A DNA stretch of 8,350 nt from assembly GCA_902489295.1 (NCBI GenBank), contig CABTZM010000087.1:1-8350 (forward strand), read 5' to 3'. The first letter of the stretch is position 1. The number at the start of each line of letters is the position of its first letter. Shown piece after piece: positions 1-6,045 of the stretch. A program made the position numbers and the translations under genes. The notes beneath the pieces were generated by a model. It made no database searches, had not been told where the DNA came from, and was given only the letters and a program-made list of their open reading frames with translations. Source of the stretch: an uncultured Collinsella sp. (GTDB lineage Bacteria; Actinomycetota; Coriobacteriia; Coriobacteriales; Coriobacteriaceae).

Positions 1-168
1 CCCTCCCCGGGGCTCCCGCACAACGGGACCTCAGTTGGGTTCTATCCCGGTTGCAGTCGCTTCGCTTCTGCTCCACTTTGCTGGTATGACGGTTTGGCGT
101 TGGATCGGTTCTTTCTGATATATGCTGGTTGCGGCTCTTCTTTTGGGAGGAGTCGCTTTTTTGTTGCT

Positions 169-174
169 AGGAGG
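169..174 (+). promoter_or_regulatory. Shine-Dalgarno site fixing the methyltransferase start
   Basis: A perfect AGGAGG lies seven bases before an in-frame GTG at 182. The upstream ATG at 122 has no comparable ribosome binding site: the bases just before it are pyrimidine-rich, and an in-frame TGA stop sits at 116-118. The site therefore favours GTG 182 as the true start. Confidence 0.75.
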
Positions 175-181
175 TTGGCCC

Positions 182-1069
182 GTGGTTGATGGGGAGATTC
201 GTTCTGAGCTGCTTGCTGCGGATTGGAATGGCGAATGGATGCGCCTGCAGGCTGGTCGGCGGCGGGCTGATGATTCTTTTGAATGGGATAAGCGGGCTCG
301 GCATTTTCGGCCGCTTGAGACTGCTCCGTATGCCCGGGACTTTATGAAGCTGTTGGCGTTAAAGCCTGGTGAATCGGTGCTTGATATGGGGTGTGGGGCT
401 GGGTCGATTGCCATTCCGCTTGCTCAGGCTGGGCATCCTGTGATTGCTGCTGACTTTTCCCCTGCTATGTTGGGCACGCTTGATGGTGGCATTGAGTACT
501 ATGGGCTCGAGAATCGCATTACGCCGCTTGAGCTTGCTTGGGATGATGATTGGGATTTGGTTGGACCGGTCGCGAAAGCGGTGGATGTTGCCTTTGCCAG
601 TCGGTCAGTTACGACGACCGATCTAAAAGGTGCGCTTGCCAAGCTCGACCGTACGGCTCGTCGGCGTTGTGCTGTCACGATGGGCGCCAACTCCAGCCCG
701 CGCTATGATCTGCACTTGATGAACGCTATCGGCGCCTCGGTTACCTGCAGCAATGGCTTTGTGTACGCCTTCAACATCCTCATTCAGATGGGTGCGTTGC
801 CGCAGGTTACATACTTTGAATCGCCTCGTCGCGATACCTTCGATAGCCTTGAGGCAGGCGTGGCGGATTTTTCCCGTATGCTCGAGCATGGCAACGAGGA
901 TAAGATCGACCGCCTGCGCGACTATATCGCTCAGCACATGATCGAAAACCCCCATGCCGACGAGCCGGGCTCCAAGGGCGTGCCGCAGGGGCGCTATATG
1001 CTCGACCATATCCGTAAGGTTCGCTGGGCGTTTATTGCATGGGAACCGGTCTCTGAATCCCGCTCGTAG
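182..1069 (+). CDS. class I SAM-dependent methyltransferase
   Basis: This is a predicted cytosolic methyltransferase of about 295 residues that transfers a methyl group from S-adenosylmethionine to an unidentified substrate. The Rossmann-fold motif I, VLDMGCGAGS, lies at about residues 66-75. It is followed by an acidic post-I strand, VIAADFSPAML, whose Asp (about residue 91) would bind the ribose hydroxyls of SAM. The C-terminal part, after about residue 130, is less conserved and probably sets the substrate; it contains no motif I recognise. I chose the GTG at 182 because of the AGGAGG seven bases upstream. Starting at ATG 122 would add 20 hydrophobic residues resembling a signal anchor, which I regard as spurious. 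Codon use changes inside the gene: T-ending codons dominate the first part and C-ending codons the last. No transcription terminator is obvious before yhbY, so the two could be cotranscribed across the 158-base gap. The fold is clear, but the substrate is unknown. Confidence 0.85.
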   Translation: MVDGEIRSELLAADWNGEWMRLQAGRRRADDSFEWDKRARHFRPLETAPYARDFMKLLALKPGESVLDMGCGAGSIAIPLAQAGHPVIAADFSPAMLGTLDGGIEYYGLENRITPLELAWDDDWDLVGPVAKAVDVAFASRSVTTTDLKGALAKLDRTARRRCAVTMGANSSPRYDLHLMNAIGASVTCSNGFVYAFNILIQMGALPQVTYFESPRRDTFDSLEAGVADFSRMLEHGNEDKIDRLRDYIAQHMIENPHADEPGSKGVPQGRYMLDHIRKVRWAFIAWEPVSESRS

Positions 1070-1161
1070 CCCGTTCACAGCCCGCGCTGCCCATCACCTC
1101 GGCATCCGCATTCTTTTTGAACTGGGCAAACGCGCTCCACACCGCGCCGTTCCTGCGCTAT

Positions 1162-1201
1162 CGTGGGACAGCTCACGTAGATTAAGGCCCCGTCGCGGGG
1201 C
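1162..1201 (+). other. two small hairpins in the yhbY leader
   Basis: Two short inverted repeats sit back to back before yhbY. The first (1162-1167 with 1172-1177) has six pairs including one G-T. The second is a perfect six-pair stem (1187-1192 with 1196-1201) with a TCG loop. Neither is followed by a T run, so I do not call a terminator. They may be leader structure for yhbY or chance pairing in GC-rich DNA. I found no convincing -35/-10 pair in the 1070-1227 gap. Confidence 0.3.
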
Positions 1202-1227
1202 GCCCCATACATAGAAAGCGAGAACCC

Positions 1228-1527
1228 ATGGCACTGACAGGAGCCCAGGTCAAGCAACTTCGCAGCATGGCCCATCATCTCAACCCCGCCATCATCATCG
1301 GTAAGTCCGATGTCAACGAGGGCACCGTCGAGCAGACGGTCGCCTACCTGGAGAAGCACGAACTCGTTAAGTGCTCCGTGCTCGATGGCTCCAGTCTTTC
1401 CGCCCGCGAAGCCGCCGAAGAGCTCGCCGAGCGCTGCCACGCCGAGGTCGTCCAGGTCATCGGCCGCAAGTTCTCGCTGTATCGCGAGTCCTCGCGCAAG
1501 GATATCGAGAAGATCAAGCTCGTCTAA
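1228..1527 (+). CDS. yhbY: ribosome assembly RNA-binding protein YhbY (CRM domain)
   Basis: This encodes a 99-residue single-domain CRM (YhbY/CRS1) protein, the usual length for the family. Family members bind pre-50S ribosomal particles and take part in large-subunit assembly. The whole protein is the domain: an N-terminal LTGAQVKQLRSMAHHLNP helix, the strand and loop AIIIGKSDVNEGT (about residues 21-33), the HELVKCSV strand (about 44-51), and the conserved end VVQVIGRKFSLYR (about 74-86). The RNA-contacting loop is usually GxxG, as in GSNG of E. coli YhbY; here it reads GKSD, so the second glycine is replaced. ATG 1228 matches the usual family N-terminus, although the ribosome site (GCGAG, about five bases away) is weak. 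The gene lies behind the methyltransferase and ends before a strong terminator. It is convergent with the large regulator. Confidence 0.93.
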   Translation: MALTGAQVKQLRSMAHHLNPAIIIGKSDVNEGTVEQTVAYLEKHELVKCSVLDGSSLSAREAAEELAERCHAEVVQVIGRKFSLYRESSRKDIEKIKLV

Positions 1528-1564
1528 GAGCCAATGATCCGGCGAGCCAACACATAGCAAGCTT

Positions 1565-1598
1565 ACGGGTGCCCAAGTACTTCGGGCGCCCGTTTTTT
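1565..1598 (+). terminator. intrinsic terminator of yhbY
   Basis: A ten-pair stem (1565-1574 with 1584-1593, one G-T pair) encloses a nine-base loop that itself contains the palindrome AAGTACTT. It is followed by a run of six T (1593-1598). It lies 37 bases after the yhbY stop. The T run overlaps the TAA stop codon of the convergent regulator gene (complement of 1597-1599). On the opposite strand the hairpin has no T run after it, so it should terminate mainly + strand transcription. Confidence 0.92.
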
Positions 1599-4596
1599 AT
1601 CGCTCGACCAGCACGCGGTTGAGCCGCCCCTCCACCAAGCGCTCGTATAGACGCCGCGTCTCGGGCTCGGGCACGCCATTGACCTGCTCCCTCAGGTGGT
1701 GCATATGCCCGCTGTACAGCTCGACGATATCGCGCCGCCGCCCCGCCGCACTGTAGACGCGCATGGCGCAGCGCACCATATCCTCACGCGCCGTTTCCTG
1801 CCGAAGCCCCGACTCCGCCAGCCAAATCGCCGACTGCAGGTCGTTTTCTTCTAGGGCGGCATTTGCTCCCTTAATCATGCAATCGATGTACTTTGACTGC
1901 ATAATGCGTCGCATACGCAAAAAGTAGGTGGGGTTACAGCCATTGGGAACATACAACGGTCCGGCATAAAGCTGCTCAATCTTAAGGCACAGCTCAACTA
2001 AATGGGGCCCGCGCGCACCCGTGCGATTTCCCAAAACCTCGCGGCTTATCTGGTCAAACAGCCGTACATCGGTCTTGACGTAGTCGCCGTTGAGTCCGAT
2101 GCATTCATTTTGGATGAGCACACACGACTTGCCATCCGGCGTCGGTCCCAAAGCCGACCGCAAGCGCGATATCGTCGAGTACAGGTTATTGCGGGCGCTA
2201 TTGAACTCGGCATGGGGCCACAGCTCCATGGCCAGCGTCTCACGATCGACGAGCGCATCCATGCCCAGTGCAAGCCGCTCGGCAAGTGTCGCCGCCTTCT
2301 TGCGGCGCCACATTTTGTCCGTGATGGGAAACCCGTCGCGCTCGGCGCGAAACGCACCAAACATGCGAATCTCGATATGGTCGATGGTATCAACGGCTTC
2401 AACCTCGCCGGCCTGGAACAGGCGCTCGCCCTCCCCTTCCAAATCGTCGCGCAGCGAGTACCGCGACAGCTCGCGCACGGGAAGCTTCTTGCGAATCCTG
2501 GTCGCCGGCTCGCCCAGACAATGCATGGCAAGGCGCGCAAAGAGCCGATACGATGGCTCCAGAATCCCCGCACGATTCATGGACATCCAGGCCGCAAGAT
2601 CGCTGTCTCGGCCCGCACAGGCCAAATGCAGCGCCACCATCCAGGCCTCCGCTCCACCAACCTGCGTCTGGCTTATATCGAGCAACTCCGCTTCCTCGCG
2701 TACCGAAACCATCGAGGTGTTACGCAGATACGCCGCGCGCTCCAGCAGCAATGCGTTATCGCGCATGTACGCAATCGACTCCTCGGCAAGTTTGAGCACT
2801 TGGACCGCACGGAACTTTGCATTAACCGGCCGTCCCTCTGCCAGCGACTGCCAGCCTTCTAGCAACAGGCCAAACAGCTGAATCTGGTTGTCGCGCATGC
2901 GCACGGCAAAACGATCGAGCTCGTTGAACGCCGCGTCGTCGGTTACCGGCAGGCCGGAAAGGAGCCGCCGTGCCGCCAACACCATGCGCACCCAGGTAGC
3001 CATCGCCTTAAGCCCACGCACGTCGAGCGCCTTCCGCACCACCGTCATCTCGTCGTCGCGCTCGTCGGTTCCCGTAAACGACCCGTCAAAGAGCTCCACC
3101 AGCATGCTATCGGCCCGTATAACAATCCCCGCGATGTCGAGCTCGCAGTCGTAGGCCTTGCTCGTTTTGAGCTGCTGTAGAACGCCGCCGTCATCTCCCC
3201 GCTCGGTCAGGCAGCGCTTGACCTCGATATGCGCAGACAACATATCGAGTGCGGTATGGGATGTCTCGATTTCTGGCACGGCCAGGTTCGTAGGAAGCCC
3301 AAGCCCGTTGTCCCCATAGCAAACAGCCGTCAGTGTCTGGGCCACCCTCCATGAAACAGGGTCTATTTCGCAGGCCGCCCGTTCGCCCCCGCGCTCGATA
3401 ACCGATGCCATATAGCGAGCGAGCTTTGTATTGGACACGCTGACCGCTGCCAGATATACGCCAAGCGCCTCGGCAGGCGTTGGCTCTGGAGCCGGATCGT
3501 CGGCATCGATCGTGCCCAGCGCTGCTCGGCAGATATCGGCCCCGTGCCCCGTCAGAGCAAGATCGACCCCATACTGCCCAGCAAGTTCAAGGACCGCATC
3601 ACGGTCCAAAAAGGCGTCCGCCAGGCCCATCGCCGCATCGCATCGGCCCGCCTTAAGCAAAATCCGGGCCGCCCTCGGAACAAGTTCGGGGCGAACCTCG
3701 GCCACCAACTTACGCAAACGCAAGCGTCCGTTATCCTCCGTGCCCAGACACGTAAAACTCCGCTCGGCGGGATCCAAGCCAAAGATCGGATAGTCGCGTA
3801 CAAAGTAGGACTGGTCGACCATCGACAGCCTCACCCCACAAGCCTCGAGTTCTGCGATATTGCCCTCGCCCATCAAAATCATGAGACATGCCACGCAAAA
3901 CAGCGCATTATTGTCGAGCGAAGCCAGATCGACAAGTGCCGCGCCATATACGTTGACAATCTCGTTTTCGAGCAGGCCGGCTACGTCGCCTTGGCCATAC
4001 AGACCCGTCTGCAATGCCGAAACGAGCTCGGGCACGCCCTGCGTGAGCTGATAAAAGTCGAGCGATGTGCTGATCGAAAACGCCGATGCCCACGCCGAAT
4101 ACTCATAGGCATGCACCTTGAGCATCTGCGCATTGATCTTAACCGAATCGCCCAGCCCATGAATCAGCTGACGATTTGAAGGACGGCAGGAGATAAAGAC
4201 CCCTACCCCCATGGCGCGCAGGCCGCGAATCCTGTCGATGAGGTCTTCGGTATCGTGCTGATCGAGGTTTGGCACATTATCAATCGCGATAAGGGAGAGC
4301 GGTTTGTCTTTGAGTTCTTCGGTAACCACCTCGAGCTGCATAAACACCTCGCGCCCAATGGCGCGATCGGCCTCGATAATCCGCACGGGGCCTCGCGTCG
4401 GGTCGCATTTAACCTCATGGGTGTACTGCAGCAGCACCGAGGTCTTCCCAAACCCGTCGGGCGCATAAAGAACCACGATGCCGGCCTTTCGGCCCTTGGC
4501 GATAAGCTCATTCATCAAGCGTTCGCGTCGCACCATATAGCCACCGCCCAGCGGCATCAGCTCGAGGTCGTCCATACTGCCCAAATCGTTTACCAT
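1597..4596 (-). CDS. large STAND NTPase / BTAD winged-helix transcriptional regulator
   Basis: This 999-residue protein combines an N-terminal signal-transduction ATPase with a C-terminal SARP-type DNA-binding module. The ATPase part has a Walker A motif APDGFGKTS at about residues 45-53, a Walker B-like strand SLIAIDN at 101-107 and a sensor-like strand VFISCRPS at 133-140, as in MalT/LuxR-type STAND proteins. Residues of about 300-720 are helical and probably TPR-like. At about 740-840 lies an OmpR-like winged helix whose recognition region, LWPHAEFNSARNNLYSTIS (about 792-810), matches the LWP-x-x-NNL-x-x-x-ISRLR pattern. The bacterial transcriptional activator domain (BTAD) follows at about 840-990. 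Established SARPs such as ActII-ORF4 and AfsR carry this DNA-binding module at the N-terminus; here it is C-terminal. ATG 4596 is preceded by GAGGAG at a five-base gap. The gene stands alone behind a 388-base non-coding region, and its stop overlaps the yhbY terminator. The ligand and target genes are unknown. Confidence 0.9.
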   Translation of the reverse strand: MVNDLGSMDDLELMPLGGGYMVRRERLMNELIAKGRKAGIVVLYAPDGFGKTSVLLQYTHEVKCDPTRGPVRIIEADRAIGREVFMQLEVVTEELKDKPLSLIAIDNVPNLDQHDTEDLIDRIRGLRAMGVGVFISCRPSNRQLIHGLGDSVKINAQMLKVHAYEYSAWASAFSISTSLDFYQLTQGVPELVSALQTGLYGQGDVAGLLENEIVNVYGAALVDLASLDNNALFCVACLMILMGEGNIAELEACGVRLSMVDQSYFVRDYPIFGLDPAERSFTCLGTEDNGRLRLRKLVAEVRPELVPRAARILLKAGRCDAAMGLADAFLDRDAVLELAGQYGVDLALTGHGADICRAALGTIDADDPAPEPTPAEALGVYLAAVSVSNTKLARYMASVIERGGERAACEIDPVSWRVAQTLTAVCYGDNGLGLPTNLAVPEIETSHTALDMLSAHIEVKRCLTERGDDGGVLQQLKTSKAYDCELDIAGIVIRADSMLVELFDGSFTGTDERDDEMTVVRKALDVRGLKAMATWVRMVLAARRLLSGLPVTDDAAFNELDRFAVRMRDNQIQLFGLLLEGWQSLAEGRPVNAKFRAVQVLKLAEESIAYMRDNALLLERAAYLRNTSMVSVREEAELLDISQTQVGGAEAWMVALHLACAGRDSDLAAWMSMNRAGILEPSYRLFARLAMHCLGEPATRIRKKLPVRELSRYSLRDDLEGEGERLFQAGEVEAVDTIDHIEIRMFGAFRAERDGFPITDKMWRRKKAATLAERLALGMDALVDRETLAMELWPHAEFNSARNNLYSTISRLRSALGPTPDGKSCVLIQNECIGLNGDYVKTDVRLFDQISREVLGNRTGARGPHLVELCLKIEQLYAGPLYVPNGCNPTYFLRMRRIMQSKYIDCMIKGANAALEENDLQSAIWLAESGLRQETAREDMVRCAMRVYSAAGRRRDIVELYSGHMHHLREQVNGVPEPETRRLYERLVEGRLNRVLVER

Positions 4597-4633
4597 GCCC
4601 GCTCCTCAACTCGACCGTATGGACACTGTAACC

Positions 4634-4648
4634 GCAAGACCATACAAG
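4634..4648. repeat. CAAG pair with 11-base spacing near the regulator start
   Basis: CAAG occurs at 4634-4637 and 4645-4648, exactly 11 bases apart and about 40 to 50 bases upstream of the regulator start codon. Streptomyces SARP operators are direct repeats with an 11-base period, so this pair is a possible autoregulatory site. The motif is short, and this remains a guess. Confidence 0.25.
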
Positions 4649-4723
4649 CCGCGCTATGAATAGAGCGACCTTGTGTTCTAGGTTGTCTTTTGGTACGCAA
4701 GCGGCAAGTTTTTGTACAGCGAG

Positions 4724-4757
4724 GGCCGATTGTTATTAATCCCCCGACTAATCGGTC
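4724..4757. repeat. inverted repeat upstream of the regulator
   Basis: GGCCGATT (4724-4731) pairs with AATCGGTC (4750-4757): seven Watson-Crick pairs and one G-T pair, with an 18-base AT-containing gap. A second copy of CCGA (4744-4747) inside the gap can compete for the same arm. There is no good T run, so it is more likely an operator-like dyad or leader structure than a terminator. Confidence 0.4.
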
Positions 4758-4773
4758 TTTAAGCAGGTAAATG

Positions 4774-4789
4774 AGCTTGTCAGCTTGTC
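4774..4789. repeat. perfect tandem 8-base repeat (AGCTTGTC twice)
   Basis: AGCTTGTC is repeated head to tail with no gap, about 180 bases upstream of the regulator start. Each copy contains CTTG, the complement of the CAAG core found across this region. Tandem direct repeats suit proteins of the OmpR-like winged-helix class, including the type encoded next door. Binding is inferred only. Confidence 0.5.
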
Positions 4790-4937
4790 CCATCTAAGCG
4801 GCAGTGTAACGCAAATGAACAAGGTTCAGCTATGTCATTCAACTCGCCTAGCATCCGCTACCGTCTACGACCTTTTAGTGGCATTTTTGCATAGAATCTG
4901 GTATGGAATGAATCAAACTGTTGGGCATCCGGCATTC

Positions 4938-4966
4938 GTCAAGCTTGCGGCAAGATTTTGGTCAAG
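4938..4966. repeat. three CAAG-cored direct repeats at 11- and 12-base spacing
   Basis: GTCAAG (4938-4943), GGCAAG (4949-4954) and GTCAAG (4961-4966) form a triplet with CAAG cores at 4940, 4951 and 4963. That phasing is about one turn of DNA. The first copy is also half of the palindrome CAAGCTTG (4940-4947). Read on the - strand the outer copies give CTTGAC, which resembles a -35 element. The triplet lies just past the nagB terminator, about 340 bases upstream of the regulator start. Confidence 0.4.
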
Positions 4967-4984
4967 TGGGCGGAAAGGGATAGC

Positions 4985-5012
4985 AAAAAGGCCCCCGCAA
5001 AGCGGAGGCCTT
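4985..5012 (-). terminator. intrinsic terminator of nagB
   Basis: On the - strand an eleven-pair stem (5012-5002 with 4998-4988, one G-T pair) closes a three-base loop TTT. It runs into five T (complement of 4985-4989). It starts 32 bases after the nagB stop and is a textbook rho-independent terminator. It separates nagB from the downstream regulator. Confidence 0.93.
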
Positions 5013-5044
5013 AGGCAAGGCTATGTCGAGGTGCAGGATTCGCG

Positions 5045-5773
5045 CTACTCGCAGAGCGAAAGGGCGGCCTCGTCGGCAACGACAACGCAGTTGGTGTGCA
5101 GCTGCAGGATCGAAGCCGGGCACGCGGGCGTAACCGGACCATAGCACATGTCATGCACGGCCTGAGCCTTGGCCTCGCCGTTGGCGACGACCAGGATCAT
5201 GCGGGCATACATGATGGTCTGGGTGCCCATGGTGTAGGCCTGACGGGGAACGTCGTCGATGCTGTCGAACAGGCGGCTGTTGGCCTGAATGGTGCTCTCG
5301 GTGAGGTCGACGCAGTGCGTGCCCTTGGAGAAGTGGTCATCGGGCTCGTTGAAGCCGATGTGGCCGTTGTTGCCAATGCCGAGCAGCTGCAGATCCGGGT
5401 AACCGGCGGCGGCGACGATCTTGTCGTACTCAGAGCAGGCAGCGGCGGCGTCGGGGTTGGAACCGTCGGGCACATGCGTGTTGTTCAGGTCGATGTTGAT
5501 GTGATCGAAGAAGTTCTCACGCATGAAGTAGTGATAGCTCTGGGGATCGTCGTGCGAAAGGCCGCGATACTCGTCCAGGTTGTATGTGCTGACCTCGGCA
5601 AAGTCGACGTCGCCCTTCTCGTACCAAGCAGCGAGCTGCTTGTAGGCACCGATCGGGGTGGAGCCGGTGGCAAGGCCCAGCACACAGTCGGGCTTGAGGA
5701 TAACCTGCGCCGAGATGATATTGGCGGCCTTGCGGCTCATATCCTCGTAGTCTTTAGCTTTAATGATCTTCAT
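5045..5773 (-). CDS. nagB: glucosamine-6-phosphate deaminase
   Basis: NagB converts glucosamine-6-phosphate and water to fructose-6-phosphate and ammonia, the committing step in using GlcNAc and glucosamine as carbon and nitrogen sources. The 242-residue product has the phosphate-binding loop GLATGSTPIGAY (about residues 33-44), the catalytic Asp in NLDEY (D67), and the active-site loop GIGNNGHIGFNEP (132-144) with H138 and E143. E. coli NagB has Asp where this protein has N136. From memory Asn is also found there in the short B. subtilis-type enzymes, so I expect activity. The length matches that short class, which lacks the allosteric tail of the 266-residue E. coli hexamer. The start at 5773 (MKIIKAKDY) follows AAAGGA at a suitable gap; longer upstream extensions do not resemble the family. 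No nagA is visible nearby. A terminator follows, and a hairpin-rich spacer precedes it. Confidence 0.95.
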   Translation of the reverse strand: MKIIKAKDYEDMSRKAANIISAQVILKPDCVLGLATGSTPIGAYKQLAAWYEKGDVDFAEVSTYNLDEYRGLSHDDPQSYHYFMRENFFDHINIDLNNTHVPDGSNPDAAAACSEYDKIVAAAGYPDLQLLGIGNNGHIGFNEPDDHFSKGTHCVDLTESTIQANSRLFDSIDDVPRQAYTMGTQTIMYARMILVVANGEAKAQAVHDMCYGPVTPACPASILQLHTNCVVVADEAALSLCE

Positions 5774-5839
5774 TACGCGTCCTTTCTCGTACAAGAGAGG
5801 CAAGGCTCCCCTTACAAGCACTTGCCCGCGGCCCGCGTC

Positions 5840-5862
5840 GGCCGCAACCAACGTGTGCGGCC
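5840..5862 (-). repeat. hairpin in the nagB leader (proximal)
   Basis: GGCCGCA (5840-5846) and TGCGGCC (5856-5862) form a perfect seven-pair stem with a nine-base loop. It lies about 67 bases upstream of the nagB start codon and has no T run after it. Confidence 0.5.
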
Positions 5863-5934
5863 ACCAGGGCGAGGTCGCGTAATGTATGTGTCTCGTGTCT
5901 AGCCGCGTCGAGGCCCCTGCCCGTCCACGGTGAC

Positions 5935-5954
5935 CCGAAGCCTTTTAGCTTCGG
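5935..5954 (-). repeat. hairpin in the nagB leader (middle)
   Basis: CCGAAGC (5935-5941) and GCTTCGG (5948-5954) form a perfect seven-pair stem with a six-base loop that is A-rich on the - strand (TAAAAG). Two CCGTGG copies flank it on the - strand. Confidence 0.55.
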
Positions 5955-5971
5955 ACAAATCCCATCTTGCC

Positions 5972-6005
5972 ACGGAGGGCGTCCTCTTTCAAGGGCGCCC
6001 TCCGT
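5972..6005 (-). repeat. long hairpin 40 bases after crr
   Basis: The arms 5972-5985 and 5992-6005 give a fourteen-pair stem with one G-T pair and a six-base loop. The outer ten pairs are perfect. It is the strongest hairpin in the spacer, but it has no T run on either strand, so it is not a standard intrinsic terminator. It could protect or end the crr transcript, or form the first stem of the nagB leader. Confidence 0.65.
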
Positions 6006-6017
6006 AAACGTGTTTGA

Positions 6018-6023
6018 ATTGTA
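6018..6023 (-). promoter_or_regulatory. candidate -10 box for nagB (TACAAT)
   Basis: TACAAT on the - strand matches five of six bases of the sigma-A -10 consensus and lies about 22 bases after the crr stop. No matching -35 was found 16-18 bases upstream, so this is a weak promoter call. Confidence 0.3.
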
Positions 6024-6045
6024 GGCTAATGGCCACGTGCACTTG

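Larger units (their letters stand above)
4597..4984. other. repeat-rich non-coding region upstream of the regulator
   Basis: No credible gene lies in these 388 bases between the nagB terminator and the regulator start. The stretch is more AT-rich than its neighbours and must hold the regulator promoter, which would read leftward. No near-consensus -35/-10 pair stands out. The tetramer CAAG occurs eight times on the + strand (starting at 4634, 4645, 4698, 4705, 4820, 4940, 4951 and 4963). It occurs four times as CTTG (4670, 4776, 4784, 4944). About three would be expected by chance over both strands at equal base frequencies. Several copies are spaced by about one helical turn. Confidence 0.6.
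5774..6045 (-). promoter_or_regulatory. crr-nagB spacer, probable structured nagB leader
   Basis: The 272 bases between crr and nagB hold no credible gene. They contain three clear inverted repeats (5840-5862, 5935-5954 and 5972-6005). The hexamer CCACGG also occurs twice (5925-5930 and 5970-5975), on either side of the middle hairpin. If transcription starts just after the -10-like TACAAT at 6018-6023, the nagB mRNA would have a leader of about 240 bases carrying all three hairpins. I do not recognise a known riboswitch consensus; FMN, TPP, glycine and glmS ribozyme signatures are not evident by eye. Confidence 0.4.

Noticed and set aside
1..27. CCCCGGGG palindrome and a CCCG/CGGG mini-hairpin at the left edge
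   Set aside because: Stems of four pairs in very GC-rich sequence with no T run; not enough to call a terminator or operator.
2002..2862. 286-codon + strand open frame opposite the large regulator
   Set aside because: It is antisense to a clearly coding gene with P-loop, winged-helix and BTAD motifs. Its translation shows no recognisable motif or domain, and long shadow frames are expected in GC-rich DNA.
4590..4793. Small upstream frame on the - strand ending at the regulator start codon
   Set aside because: Its TAA lies just past the regulator ATG, which would fit translational coupling. It has no ribosome site, and its composition is not protein-like, so I do not call it a gene.
4785..5144. 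119-codon + strand open frame in the intergenic region
   Set aside because: It runs through the nagB terminator and into nagB antisense, and its translation is unlike any family I recognise.
5363..5368. Asn at the position of the NagB catalytic Asp (DGH to NGH) as a sign of inactivity
   Set aside because: From memory the short B. subtilis-type NagB enzymes also have Asn there, and the other catalytic residues (D67, H138, E143) are intact.
5096..5902. 268-codon + strand open frame opposite nagB
   Set aside because: Shadow of nagB. The - strand frame has all NagB catalytic motifs, and the + frame is a low-complexity Val/Gly/Ala-rich translation.
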